Notes under the pieces: model-generated
What the model was told of the DNA's origin: nothing
The model's input: the letters and a program-made list of their open reading frames with translations, nothing else
Database searches by the model: none
Program-made: the position numbers and the translations under genes
Part shown: positions 46,268 through 54,671 of the stretch, piece after piece
How the letters are laid out: every line of letters starts with the position of its first letter
Position numbering within the stretch: the first letter of the stretch is position 1
DNA from: CADEDV01 sp964596345
Lineage (GTDB): Bacteria; Bacteroidota; Bacteroidia; Chitinophagales; Chitinophagaceae
Assembly (NCBI GenBank): GCA_964596345.1
Contig: CAZQSZ010000002.1
Span: 248,001-312,000 of the forward strand
Length of the DNA: 64,000 bases
Direction of reading: 5' to 3'

Positions 46268-46858
46268 TTACATCGAAAACACTTTTTCATGCTCATTCAA
46301 AAATTCATTTTCAACAGCATCTTCACCGGGCTCACGGTATTCAAACTCTTTTAGTTTTTCGTGGAACCCATCACTGGCTTTGATGATCGCAATTCTTGCA
46401 CTGCGTACAAATTCGATCAGCCGGTATGGCTCCAGTACTTTGATCAGCTTGTCTGTTTCTTCCCGCTGGCCGGCCACTGCAAATACCGTGTAGTCTTTGC
46501 GGATCACTACCGTATGGGCACCATGTTCCCTGAGTAATCTTTCTACTTTTACCGCCGAGGCAATTACTTCAGTAGGGACTTTATACAGGGCCAGTTCCTG
46601 CCACACGATTTCGTCGTTCGTATTGTAATAGGCTTTCAGTACTTCCACCTGTTTCTCGATCTGGCGGCAGAGTTTTCTTACCACATCTTCAGTTTCATTG
46701 ATGACAATGGTAAAACGATGCACACTATCCACTTCGGAAGGGGAGGTGTTCAAACTTTCGATATTGATCTTTCTCCGGGAGAAGATAATAGCGATGCGGT
46801 TCAGTAAACCGATCTGGTTCTCTGTATAAACCGTTATAGTATATTCTTGCTTTGTCAT
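46268..46858 (-). CDS. ilvN: Acetolactate synthase small (regulatory) subunit
   Basis: This 196-residue protein has the N-terminal ACT domain (ITVYTENQIGLLNRIAIIFSRRKINIESL) that binds valine for feedback inhibition, followed by a second ACT-like domain. It starts 10 bases after ilvB. Valine control is family knowledge; the binding loop looks intact. Confidence 0.95.
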   Translation of the reverse strand: MTKQEYTITVYTENQIGLLNRIAIIFSRRKINIESLNTSPSEVDSVHRFTIVINETEDVVRKLCRQIEKQVEVLKAYYNTNDEIVWQELALYKVPTEVIASAVKVERLLREHGAHTVVIRKDYTVFAVAGQREETDKLIKVLEPYRLIEFVRSARIAIIKASDGFHEKLKEFEYREPGEDAVENEFLNEHEKVFSM

Positions 46859-46868
46859 AGTGTTGTAT

Positions 46869-48617
46869 TTAAATTTCTTCCCTGCTTAATACACATTCCG
46901 CTACCCCACGGCCTTGCGGCACCATCGGGAATACATTGTTTTCTTTTCCTACCATTACTTCCAGTAAAAAACTGCCATCCTGTTCCAGCATTTGCAGTAA
47001 GGCACTTTTCAATTCTTCTCTTTTCGAAATGCTTTTTCCGGGTATGCCAAACCCTTTGGCCACCTGCACAAAATCCGGGCTCGTAATATCCACGAACGAA
47101 TATCTTTTTTCATGAAAGAGTTCCTGCCACTGCCGCACCATACCCAGGAACTGGTTATTCAGGATGATGATCTTTACTTTCGGTTTGAACTGCATGATCG
47201 TTCCTAATTCCTGCAGGGTCATCTGGAAACCACCGTCTCCAATAATTGCTACGGTTGCCCTGGAAGGATCGCCGTAAGCTGCACCTATGGCTGCGGGTAA
47301 AGCATAACCCATCGTTCCCAATCCGCCCGAAGTAATATTACTTTTACTCTTATTGTATTTTGCATAGCGGCAGGCTACCATCTGGTGCTGCCCCACATCG
47401 GTCACTATAACCGCATCGCCTTTTGTTAATTCATTCAGGGTATTGATCACTTCACCCATTGTCATCACTTCGCCCGTGGGATTCAATTCAGCTTTAATGA
47501 CTTTATCCTCTTCTTTTTGCTGGTAATCTTTGAACAACTGCAACCATTGCGGGTAAACTTTCTGGTCCACCAGTTCTGTAAGCAAGGGCAATGTTTCTTT
47601 ACAATCACCCCAGACAGGAACAGTAGCTTTTACATTCTTATCAATCTCCGCGGGATCTATATCGAGGTGAACGATCTTCGCCTGCTTGGCATATTTATCC
47701 AAACGGCCGGTTACCCGGTCATCGAAACGCATACCCACGGCGATCAGTACATCACATTCATTGGTCAGTACATTGGGTCCGTAATTACCATGCATACCCA
47801 GCATGCCCACACCCAAAGGATGATCGGTAGGGATAGCACTCATGCCCATGATGGTCCAGGCCGAAGGGATACCGGCTTTCTCAATAAATTTTTGAAATTC
47901 TTTTTCGGCTTTACCCAGTATCACACCTTGCCCGAAGATCACAAAAGGACGTTCGGCTGCATTGATCAGTTTCGCAGCTTCCTGTATATATTCTTTGCGT
48001 ATAATTGGCTTAGGACGATAACTGCGGATATGTTCACATTTCTGGTAGCCGCCATATTCAAATAATTGTAATTGTGCATTCTTGGTAATATCAATTAATA
48101 CTGGTCCGGGCCTTCCGCTTCCGGCAATATAAAATGCTTTAGCTAATACAGATGGTATTTCAGTAGCGTCTGTTACCTGGTAATTCCATTTGGTAACAGG
48201 TGTCGTTATATTGATCACATCTGTTTCCTGGAAAGCATCGGTGCCTAATAAATGGGCAAACACCTGCCCGGTGATACAAACAACAGGAGTAGAGTCAATC
48301 ATAGCATCTGCCAAACCTGTAACAAGATTCGTGGCACCTGGGCCGCTGGTGGCAAATACCACACCTGTTCTGCCGCTTACCCTGGCAAAACCCTGCGCTG
48401 CATGAATGGCGCCCTGTTCATGACGCACCAGTATATGCTTCAGTTGATCATTATAATCATACAAAGCGTCATAGATCGGCATGATGGCACCACCCGGGTA
48501 ACCAAAGACGGTGTCCACACCCTCGGCTAAAAAAGCTTCCAGCACAGCCACACTACCACTCACCTGGGTTGTTGGTTTGGTAGCTGTTTTTTCCTTTTTT
48601 ATTGTCAGTGTTTCCAT
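46869..48617 (-). CDS. ilvB: Acetolactate synthase large (catalytic) subunit
   Basis: This 582-residue TPP- and FAD-dependent enzyme makes acetolactate and acetohydroxybutyrate. The N-terminal TPP-activating Glu is in VRHEQGAIHAAQGFARVSG. The TPP/Mg motif is GDGGFQMTLQELGTIMQFKPKVKIIILNN read across two segments. The central FAD region includes GMLGMHGNYGPN. It lies 81 bases downstream of ilvD, with a dispersed repeat in the gap. Confidence 0.96.
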   Translation of the reverse strand: METLTIKKEKTATKPTTQVSGSVAVLEAFLAEGVDTVFGYPGGAIMPIYDALYDYNDQLKHILVRHEQGAIHAAQGFARVSGRTGVVFATSGPGATNLVTGLADAMIDSTPVVCITGQVFAHLLGTDAFQETDVINITTPVTKWNYQVTDATEIPSVLAKAFYIAGSGRPGPVLIDITKNAQLQLFEYGGYQKCEHIRSYRPKPIIRKEYIQEAAKLINAAERPFVIFGQGVILGKAEKEFQKFIEKAGIPSAWTIMGMSAIPTDHPLGVGMLGMHGNYGPNVLTNECDVLIAVGMRFDDRVTGRLDKYAKQAKIVHLDIDPAEIDKNVKATVPVWGDCKETLPLLTELVDQKVYPQWLQLFKDYQQKEEDKVIKAELNPTGEVMTMGEVINTLNELTKGDAVIVTDVGQHQMVACRYAKYNKSKSNITSGGLGTMGYALPAAIGAAYGDPSRATVAIIGDGGFQMTLQELGTIMQFKPKVKIIILNNQFLGMVRQWQELFHEKRYSFVDITSPDFVQVAKGFGIPGKSISKREELKSALLQMLEQDGSFLLEVMVGKENNVFPMVPQGRGVAECVLSREEI

Positions 48618-48666
48618 TTGCTATTTTTTCTGTATTAAGTTCATGCTGATTTTTATTGTTCTTAAG

Positions 48667-48694
48667 CCCCTCCTGCTGAGGGGTTTGGGGAGGC
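48667..48694 (-). repeat. Intergenic dispersed repeat after ilvD
   Basis: On the minus strand this reads GCCTCCCCAAACCCCTC then a CAGCAGGAGGGG hairpin end, the same element found after rpoA at 29155. Both copies start within 4 bases of a stop codon and lie inside a multigene operon. Confidence 0.65.
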
Positions 48695-48698
48695 TGTC

Positions 48699-50378
48699 TT
48701 ATTCATCCGTTACACAACCTTCGCTTGCATCTTTTACAAACTTTGCATATTTGTACAGTACCCCCTTTGTTACTTTCAAGGCCGGTTGTTTCCAGTTCTT
48801 ACGTCTTGTTGCAATCACTTCGTCCGCTACTTGTAAAGTGATCTTGTTGTTCACCGCATCAAGTTCTATTATATCGTCATCCTGTACTAATGCGATCAGT
48901 CCTCCTTCAAATGCTTCCGGAGTGATATGCCCAACTACAAAGCCATGCGAGCCACCGCTGAATCTTCCATCTGTGATCAGCGCCACATCTTTACCCAGCC
49001 CTGCACCTGTGATGGCAGAGGTTGGTTTCAGCATTTCCGGCATACCCGGTGCCCCTTTCGGGCCTTCGTATCGTATCACTACCACATCCCCTTTTTTCAC
49101 TCTCCCGTTTGCAATACCTGCCACCAAATCTTTTTCACCATCAAATACACGGGCAGGCCCGGTAAATTTTTCTCCTTCCTTGCCACTGATCTTGGCCACA
49201 CTTCCCTTTTCGGCAAGATTGCCATACAGAATTTGCAGGTGCCCCGTTTTTTTCAATGGTTGTTCTACCGGGTAAATAATTTTCTGTGTATCAAAATTCA
49301 GATCCGGAACACCTGCTAAATTTTCTGCTACCGTTTTACCGGTCACTGTCAAACAATCGCCATGGAGCAAGCCTTTTTGTAATAAATACTTCATTACGGA
49401 GGGAATACCACCATGTTGATGCAGATCCTGCATCAGGTATTTTCCAGAGGGTTTGAAATCAGCTAATACGGGTGTTTTATCACTGATGGCCTGGAAGTCA
49501 TCCTGCGATAAGGTAACACCCACACTTTTTGCCATCGCTATTAAATGCAGCACGGCATTCGTACTACCGCCTAATATCATAATGACGGTAATAGCGTTTT
49601 CAAATGCTTTGCGTGTCATGATATCGCAAGGACGGATATCTTTTTCCAATAAATTCAGAATGGCTTTTCCTGCATCCAGGCATTCTTTTTTCTTCTCTTC
49701 ACTTAATGCAGGATTGGAAGAAGAGAAGGGTAAACTCATTCCTAATGCTTCTATAGCCGCCGCCATGGTATTGGCGGTGTACATACCGCCACAGGCACCG
49801 GCACCCGGACAGGAATGTTTGATGATCTCTTTAAAATCTCCTTCCTCTATTTGCCCGGCGATTTTCTTACCTAATGCTTCAAAAGCAGAAATGATATTCA
49901 GGTCTTCTCCTTTATAATGACCGGGGGCAATCGTGCCACCATATACCATAATGGAAGGACGGTTCAACCGGCCCATGGCCATAATGCTGCCGGGCATATT
50001 TTTATCACATCCCGGAACAGCGATCAATCCATCATAATAAAATCCGCCACATACACTTTCAATACTGTCAGCAATCAGGTCACGGCTGACAAGACTGTAA
50101 CGCATACCATCTGTACCGTTACTGATGCCATCGCTGATACCAATGGTATTAAAGATCAGCCCGACCATATTATTATCCCAAACTCCCTGCTTGATATCTT
50201 TTGCCAGCTCGTTCAGGTGCATATTGCAGGTATTGCCATCATAGCCCATGCTGCAAATACCTACCTGTGGTTTTTTGAAATCCTCGTCTTTCAGTCCTAT
50301 GCCATAGAGCATGGCCTGTGCAGCCGGTTGTGTTACATCCTGCGTTATCGTCTTTGAATATTTGTTAAGTTCTTTCAT
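48699..50378 (-). CDS. ilvD: Dihydroxy-acid dehydratase
   Basis: This 559-residue Fe-S enzyme yields the 2-oxo acids for valine and isoleucine. Three cluster cysteines are visible in GYDGNTCNMHL, PGCDKNMPGS and CPGAGACGGMYTANTM. The C-terminal GRFSGGSHGFVVGHITPEA is typical. Its ATG overlaps the ilvE stop as ATGA, so the two are translationally coupled. Confidence 0.96.
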   Translation of the reverse strand: MKELNKYSKTITQDVTQPAAQAMLYGIGLKDEDFKKPQVGICSMGYDGNTCNMHLNELAKDIKQGVWDNNMVGLIFNTIGISDGISNGTDGMRYSLVSRDLIADSIESVCGGFYYDGLIAVPGCDKNMPGSIMAMGRLNRPSIMVYGGTIAPGHYKGEDLNIISAFEALGKKIAGQIEEGDFKEIIKHSCPGAGACGGMYTANTMAAAIEALGMSLPFSSSNPALSEEKKKECLDAGKAILNLLEKDIRPCDIMTRKAFENAITVIMILGGSTNAVLHLIAMAKSVGVTLSQDDFQAISDKTPVLADFKPSGKYLMQDLHQHGGIPSVMKYLLQKGLLHGDCLTVTGKTVAENLAGVPDLNFDTQKIIYPVEQPLKKTGHLQILYGNLAEKGSVAKISGKEGEKFTGPARVFDGEKDLVAGIANGRVKKGDVVVIRYEGPKGAPGMPEMLKPTSAITGAGLGKDVALITDGRFSGGSHGFVVGHITPEAFEGGLIALVQDDDIIELDAVNNKITLQVADEVIATRRKNWKQPALKVTKGVLYKYAKFVKDASEGCVTDE

Positions 50379-51277
50379 GCCGGTTCTAATGATGATTTAT
50401 ATTCCCTTTCAGTGACTTTATGTTTGTAAACCTTTTGTATCGTTCTGCTAACTGTTTCATGCCATGGTTTGGGAAATTTAACGTCATCCAGGCTTTCCCA
50501 GCCGATAACTTCCGCAGCGGTACCACAATAGAAAACTGCATCCGCCTGCTTTAGTTCCCCGACAGTAAATAACTTTTCTTCTACTTCAATACCCAGCTCT
50601 TCGCATATTTCCAGTACAGTAGCCCGGGTGATACCGGGTAAGATATTTCCTAAAGCAGGTGTTACTAATTTGCCATCTTTTTCATAGAATAAATTCGCAC
50701 CGGGCCCTTCTGCTACAAAATCATTCATATCGGTTAGCAAGGCTTCATCATAACCGGCTGCTTTGGCTTCCTGGCTGGCGAGAATCGAGTTCACATAATG
50801 TCCCCCGGCCTTCGCATGTATTTTAAATCCTTTCGGGTTTGGTCTTTGAAAAGAGCTGGTCATTACTTTTAATAATTTATCGCCCAGAAAGGGCTGCATC
50901 TCCCAAACCTCAATCACTATAAATGACTCTTTGTTTTCCACGAAACTCATATTGGCGGGAGCATAAACCACCGGCCGGATATAAGCATCCTGCAGGCTAT
51001 TTTTTTTCAATACTTCATACGTAACCGCAATCAGTTCGGGTGTATCCCAGTGATAAGGCATATTCAGGGCAGCCGCAGAATTCTTCAGGCGTTCATAATG
51101 CTCTGTTTCTTTGAAGATCTTTGTTTCTCCACTGACTGTTTTATAAGAACGGATACCTTCAAATACCGAATAGCCATAGTGTAAGGACTGGCTGTAGAAG
51201 TCCATCTTTGCTTCGGAAGCTTTTGCAAAACTTCCGTTCAGCCACAGTACCGTATGTTTATTATAATATGCTGCCAT
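50375..51277 (-). CDS. ilvE: Branched-chain amino-acid aminotransferase
   Basis: This 300-residue fold-type IV PLP enzyme catalyses the last step to valine, isoleucine and leucine, using glutamate as donor. The PLP lysine is in IHAKAGGHYVNS, with GYDEALLTD and the phosphate-binding LPGITRATVLEI. It is the first structural gene after the attenuator, 21 bases past the terminator. Confidence 0.94.
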   Translation of the reverse strand: MAAYYNKHTVLWLNGSFAKASEAKMDFYSQSLHYGYSVFEGIRSYKTVSGETKIFKETEHYERLKNSAAALNMPYHWDTPELIAVTYEVLKKNSLQDAYIRPVVYAPANMSFVENKESFIVIEVWEMQPFLGDKLLKVMTSSFQRPNPKGFKIHAKAGGHYVNSILASQEAKAAGYDEALLTDMNDFVAEGPGANLFYEKDGKLVTPALGNILPGITRATVLEICEELGIEVEEKLFTVGELKQADAVFYCGTAAEVIGWESLDDVKFPKPWHETVSRTIQKVYKHKVTEREYKSSLEPA

Positions 51278-51297
51278 TTTATTTTTTTAACGGGTAT

Positions 51298-51335
51298 AAA
51301 AAAAGAACCCCGCCTTTTTGGAGGCGGGGTTCTTT
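51298..51335 (-). terminator. Attenuator terminator of the ilvEDBNCA operon
   Basis: Perfect 13-bp arms (AAAGAACCCCGCC with its complement) enclose an 8-base loop. Seven T follow on the minus strand at 51304-51298. It stands between the leader peptide and ilvE, so default termination here would shut off the operon. Part of the 5' arm and loop (51319-51327) can instead pair with the leader at 51366-51374. Confidence 0.88.
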
Positions 51336-51352
51336 GTATTGTTGGTTTTAGT

Positions 51353-51457
51353 TTATATACAATGTCCACCTCCATGTGTTGCAGGAATAATAATCACCAC
51401 CACAATAATAATTGCGGATATAAACGAGATGACATTATTGATGCGACTGTTTACCAT
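51353..51457 (-). CDS. Ile/Val-rich ilv leader peptide
   Basis: ATG at 51457 opens a 34-codon frame ending TAA at 51353. It starts MVNSRINNVISFISA, then has three Ile, three Val and three Ile codons in a row, then PATHGGGHCI. In total 10 Ile and 5 Val occur, with no Leu. Scarcity of charged Ile or Val tRNA should stall the ribosome on the run. The GGA-GGT-GGA codons just after can pair with the terminator arm. Placed 18 bases before the terminator stem and upstream of ilvE, it has every part of a classical attenuation leader. Confidence 0.88.
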   Translation of the reverse strand: MVNSRINNVISFISAIIIVVVIIIPATHGGGHCI

Positions 51458-51474
51458 GAAGGATGTATTCCTGC

Positions 51475-51506
51475 TAAAAATACACCCGCCTGCTGAAAAA
51501 AAGAAC
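51475..51506 (-). promoter_or_regulatory. Weak candidate promoter of the ilv leader
   Basis: On the minus strand, TATTTTTA at 51482-51475 is one mismatch from TAnnTTTG. A TTC lies 20 bp upstream as a poor -33 element. The start would be about 10 bases before the leader ATG. Confidence 0.35.
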
Positions 51507-51524
51507 TTAATGCGAAAATTTATT

Positions 51525-51556
51525 TCTAAAAACAGAACAAACGTTCTGTTTTTAGA
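51525..51556 (-). terminator. Terminator of leuACDB
   Basis: A 14-bp stem (TCTAAAAACAGAAC with its complement) and 4-base loop overlaps the leuB stop codon. Its A- and T-rich arms give an in-stem U tract on the minus strand. It separates the leu operon from the ilv leader. Confidence 0.75.
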
Positions 51557-52667
51557 TGATCGTTGATTTTCTTAATTCTATATTTTCCTTCTTCACCGAC
51601 CCCGGGATCTTACCACTCACATAATCACTGATCAGTTCGCCAAGGGTTGATGTGAAGTAAAAATTAACCGGGTCAATATCTTTTGTCACAAAACCATTTT
51701 GCAGGGTCCATTCGGCTGCCTCTTTCACCAGGGCCGCTTCTTCTTTTAATCCAAAATGTTCTAATAGCATGGCCGCCGATAAAACTGATCCCAGGGGATT
51801 GGCGATATCTTTCCCGGCAGCCTGTGGGTAAGAACCATGAATAGGCTCAAACAAAGCAGCGCCTTTACCAATGGAAGCAGAAGGCAGTAATCCAAGTGAA
51901 CCACTCAGGACACTGGCCTCATCACTGATGATATCACCAAACATATTCTCGGTAAGGATCACATCAAATTGTTTGGGATTTAAAATGATCTGCATCGCTG
52001 CATTATCCACGAACATATAGTCAACGGTAACATCTGCATATTCAGCAGCTATTTCCTGTACCACTTTTCTCCAGAGCCGGGATGTTTCTAACACATTGGC
52101 CTTGTCAACCAGTGTCAGTTTCTTTTTTCTTTTTTGCGCATACTGGAAAGCAAGATGGCTTACCCTTTCAATTTCTTCTCTTGTGTATACACAATTATCG
52201 GAAGCTTCTGTTTTTTCTTCGTTGATCTTCTTTTCCCCGAAATAAATACCGCCGGTCAGTTCACGGAAGATGATAAAATCAACGCCTTCCAGGTTTTTAC
52301 TTTTCAACGGGGATAAATGTTGCAGGGAAGGGTAGGTATTGATGGGGCGGATATTGGCAAACAGCTGTAATGATTTGCGCAGTTTCAGCAGACCCTGTTC
52401 CGGTCTTACTTTGGCGGTGGGATCATTATCATATTTGGGATGACCAATGGCGCCAAATAAAACAGCATCACTGTTCAAACAAGCTTCAATGGTTGCATCC
52501 GGCAGCGGGTTACCTGTTTTGTCAATAGCATCAGCTCCCATCAGCTGGTAGCTGTAGGTAAATTTATGACCAAAGTTTTCTGCAATGGCATTCAGTACCC
52601 TCACCGATTGTTTGGTTACTTCCGGGCCGATGCCATCTCCTTCAATTACTACAATGTTCTTTTTCAT
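51552..52667 (-). CDS. leuB: 3-Isopropylmalate dehydrogenase
   Basis: This 371-residue NAD-dependent enzyme oxidatively decarboxylates 3-isopropylmalate. Motifs are IEGDGIGPEVTKQ, LLKLRKSLQLFANIRP, ELTGGIYFGEK, the catalytic Lys and Tyr regions, and NMFGDIISDEASVLSGSLGLLPSAS. It ends the leu operon; its stop lies in the terminator stem. Confidence 0.96.
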   Translation of the reverse strand: MKKNIVVIEGDGIGPEVTKQSVRVLNAIAENFGHKFTYSYQLMGADAIDKTGNPLPDATIEACLNSDAVLFGAIGHPKYDNDPTAKVRPEQGLLKLRKSLQLFANIRPINTYPSLQHLSPLKSKNLEGVDFIIFRELTGGIYFGEKKINEEKTEASDNCVYTREEIERVSHLAFQYAQKRKKKLTLVDKANVLETSRLWRKVVQEIAAEYADVTVDYMFVDNAAMQIILNPKQFDVILTENMFGDIISDEASVLSGSLGLLPSASIGKGAALFEPIHGSYPQAAGKDIANPLGSVLSAAMLLEHFGLKEEAALVKEAAEWTLQNGFVTKDIDPVNFYFTSTLGELISDYVSGKIPGSVKKENIELRKSTII

Positions 52668-52680
52668 GATAGGGTTTTAT

Positions 52681-53265
52681 TTATACTCGTTGTTGTTCGA
52701 ATGTTTCAATGGCAGCTTTGTTGCTCAGTAAAAAATCAATGTCATCATAACCGTTCAACAGGCAGGTCTTTTTATAAGAGTTAATGTCAAATCCCTCCTG
52801 TTCGCCGGTTGAATTGATCCGGATGGTTTGTTGTTCCAGGTCCACCGTCAGTTCAGTATTGTTATCCTGCAAAAAGATCCGTTGCAGGAATTCATCACTC
52901 ACCTGCACCGGGAGCACACCGTTATTTAACGCATTGTTTCGGAAGATATCAGCAAAAAAACTGGACACCACCACCCGGAAACCATAATCCAGTATCGCCC
53001 AGGCGGCATGTTCTCTTGAAGAACCGCAACCAAAATTTTTACCTGCCACTAATATCTCCCCGTCAAACTGCGACATATTAAGCGGGAAGTCAGCTCTTGT
53101 CCTGGATTCATCGTCATTATAATAACGCCAGTCACGGAATAAATTTTTTCCAAAACCATCCCGGGTTGTTGCTTTTAAAAAACGGGCAGGGATGATCTGG
53201 TCGGTATCAATATTTTCGATATTGACCGGAACGAACCTGCTTTGTATAGTAGTTAATGCTTTCAT
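52681..53265 (-). CDS. leuD: 3-Isopropylmalate dehydratase small subunit
   Basis: This 194-residue swivel-domain partner of LeuC has IPARFLK and GKNFGCGSSREHAAWAILDYGF, which contact substrate. Length is typical. It lies 2 bases after leuC and 13 bases before leuB. Confidence 0.96.
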   Translation of the reverse strand: MKALTTIQSRFVPVNIENIDTDQIIPARFLKATTRDGFGKNLFRDWRYYNDDESRTRADFPLNMSQFDGEILVAGKNFGCGSSREHAAWAILDYGFRVVVSSFFADIFRNNALNNGVLPVQVSDEFLQRIFLQDNNTELTVDLEQQTIRINSTGEQEGFDINSYKKTCLLNGYDDIDFLLSNKAAIETFEQQRV

Positions 53266-53267
53266 GA

Positions 53268-54668
53268 TTAGTTCAACATTTCTCTTACATCCGTAATAAC
53301 ACCAGTAACAGCCGCCGCTGCTGCGGTTAACGGACTTGCTAATAATGTTCTGGCGCCGGCTCCCTGTCTTCCTTCAAAATTCCGGTTGGAAGTGGAGATG
53401 CAATATTTGCCCGCCGGTATCTTGTCTTCATTCATGCCGAGGCAGGCTGAACAACCGGGTTGTCTTAGCTGGAAACCGGCTTCTTCAAAAATTTTATCAA
53501 TACCTTCCTGTATAGCTTGGGCTTCCACTTGTTTACTACCCGGAACGATCCAGACTTCCACGCCATCAGCTTTCTTTTTCCCTTTGACAAAAGAAGCCAC
53601 CATCCGCAGGTCTTCAATTCTTGAATTGGTACAGCTGCCGATAAAAACATAATCGATCTTCTGTCCTTTGATGGCAGTACCCTGTTCAAGTCCCATATAG
53701 GCTAGTGATTTGGCAAGACCAGATCTGTCGGTATCATTGATCGTTTCTGTCGTGGGAATAGTTTCACTCACACCGATACCCATACCCGGGTTGGTGCCGT
53801 AAGTGATCATGGGTTCGATATCCGCTGCATTGATAAAAACTTCCTGGTCGAAATGGGCATCTGCATCAGAATATAATTGTTTCCATTCGGCTACTTTTTT
53901 CTCCCATACAGAACCTTCCGGAGCAAACTTTCTTCCTTTGATATAAGCAAAAGTTGTTTCATCCGGTGCGATCATACCACATCTTGCTCCCATTTCAATA
54001 CTCATATTACAGATGGTCATTCTTGCTTCCATGCTCAGGGAACGGATCGCAGAACCGGCAAATTCTACTGCATAACCAGTAGCACCGCTGGCAGAAATTT
54101 TAGACAGGATATATAGAACAATGTCTTTTGATACCACGCCTTTATTCAATACGCCATCCACGTTAATGCGCATCAGTTTGGGTTTGCTTTGCAATAAACA
54201 TTGTGAGGCAAAGACCATTTCCACTTCACTGGTGCCGATACCAAAGGCAATAGAACCAAAAGCGCCATGCGTGGACGTATGACTGTCGCCGCATACGATC
54301 GTCATGCCCGGTTGTGTAATGCCCAGCTCAGGCCCTATCACATGTACAATGCCCTGGAACGGGTGCCCGAGGCCATATAATTCAATACCATGTTCGGCGC
54401 AGTTCTTTATCAGTGCGTCCACCTGCAACCTCGATAATTCTTCTTTGATCGGTAAGTGCTGGTTCAGTGTGGGTACATTATGATCGGCTGTTGCCACCAC
54501 CTGTTGCGGGCGAAAAACCCTGATGCCTCTTTTATTTAACCCGGTAAAAGCCTGGGGACTGGTCACTTCATGAATAAAGTGCTTATCAATATACAATACC
54601 GATGGCCCGTCATCAATTGTTTTGACAACATGCTTCTCCCAGATCTTTTCAAATAAACTCTTTGCCAT
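53268..54668 (-). CDS. leuC: 3-Isopropylmalate dehydratase large subunit
   Basis: This 466-residue aconitase-family subunit holds the 4Fe-4S cluster. Cysteines occur in FIGSCTNSRIEDL and GCSACLGMN, and the GDSHTSTHGAFG block is present. It isomerises 2- to 3-isopropylmalate together with LeuD. It begins 3 bases after leuA. Confidence 0.97.
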   Translation of the reverse strand: MAKSLFEKIWEKHVVKTIDDGPSVLYIDKHFIHEVTSPQAFTGLNKRGIRVFRPQQVVATADHNVPTLNQHLPIKEELSRLQVDALIKNCAEHGIELYGLGHPFQGIVHVIGPELGITQPGMTIVCGDSHTSTHGAFGSIAFGIGTSEVEMVFASQCLLQSKPKLMRINVDGVLNKGVVSKDIVLYILSKISASGATGYAVEFAGSAIRSLSMEARMTICNMSIEMGARCGMIAPDETTFAYIKGRKFAPEGSVWEKKVAEWKQLYSDADAHFDQEVFINAADIEPMITYGTNPGMGIGVSETIPTTETINDTDRSGLAKSLAYMGLEQGTAIKGQKIDYVFIGSCTNSRIEDLRMVASFVKGKKKADGVEVWIVPGSKQVEAQAIQEGIDKIFEEAGFQLRQPGCSACLGMNEDKIPAGKYCISTSNRNFEGRQGAGARTLLASPLTAAAAAVTGVITDVREMLN

Positions 54669-54671
54669 AAA

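Noticed and set aside
51254..51496. Plus-strand frame with runs of Asn and His residues
   Set aside because: It is the complement of the Ile/Val codon run of the ilv leader and of the terminator; it has no start context and no independent support.
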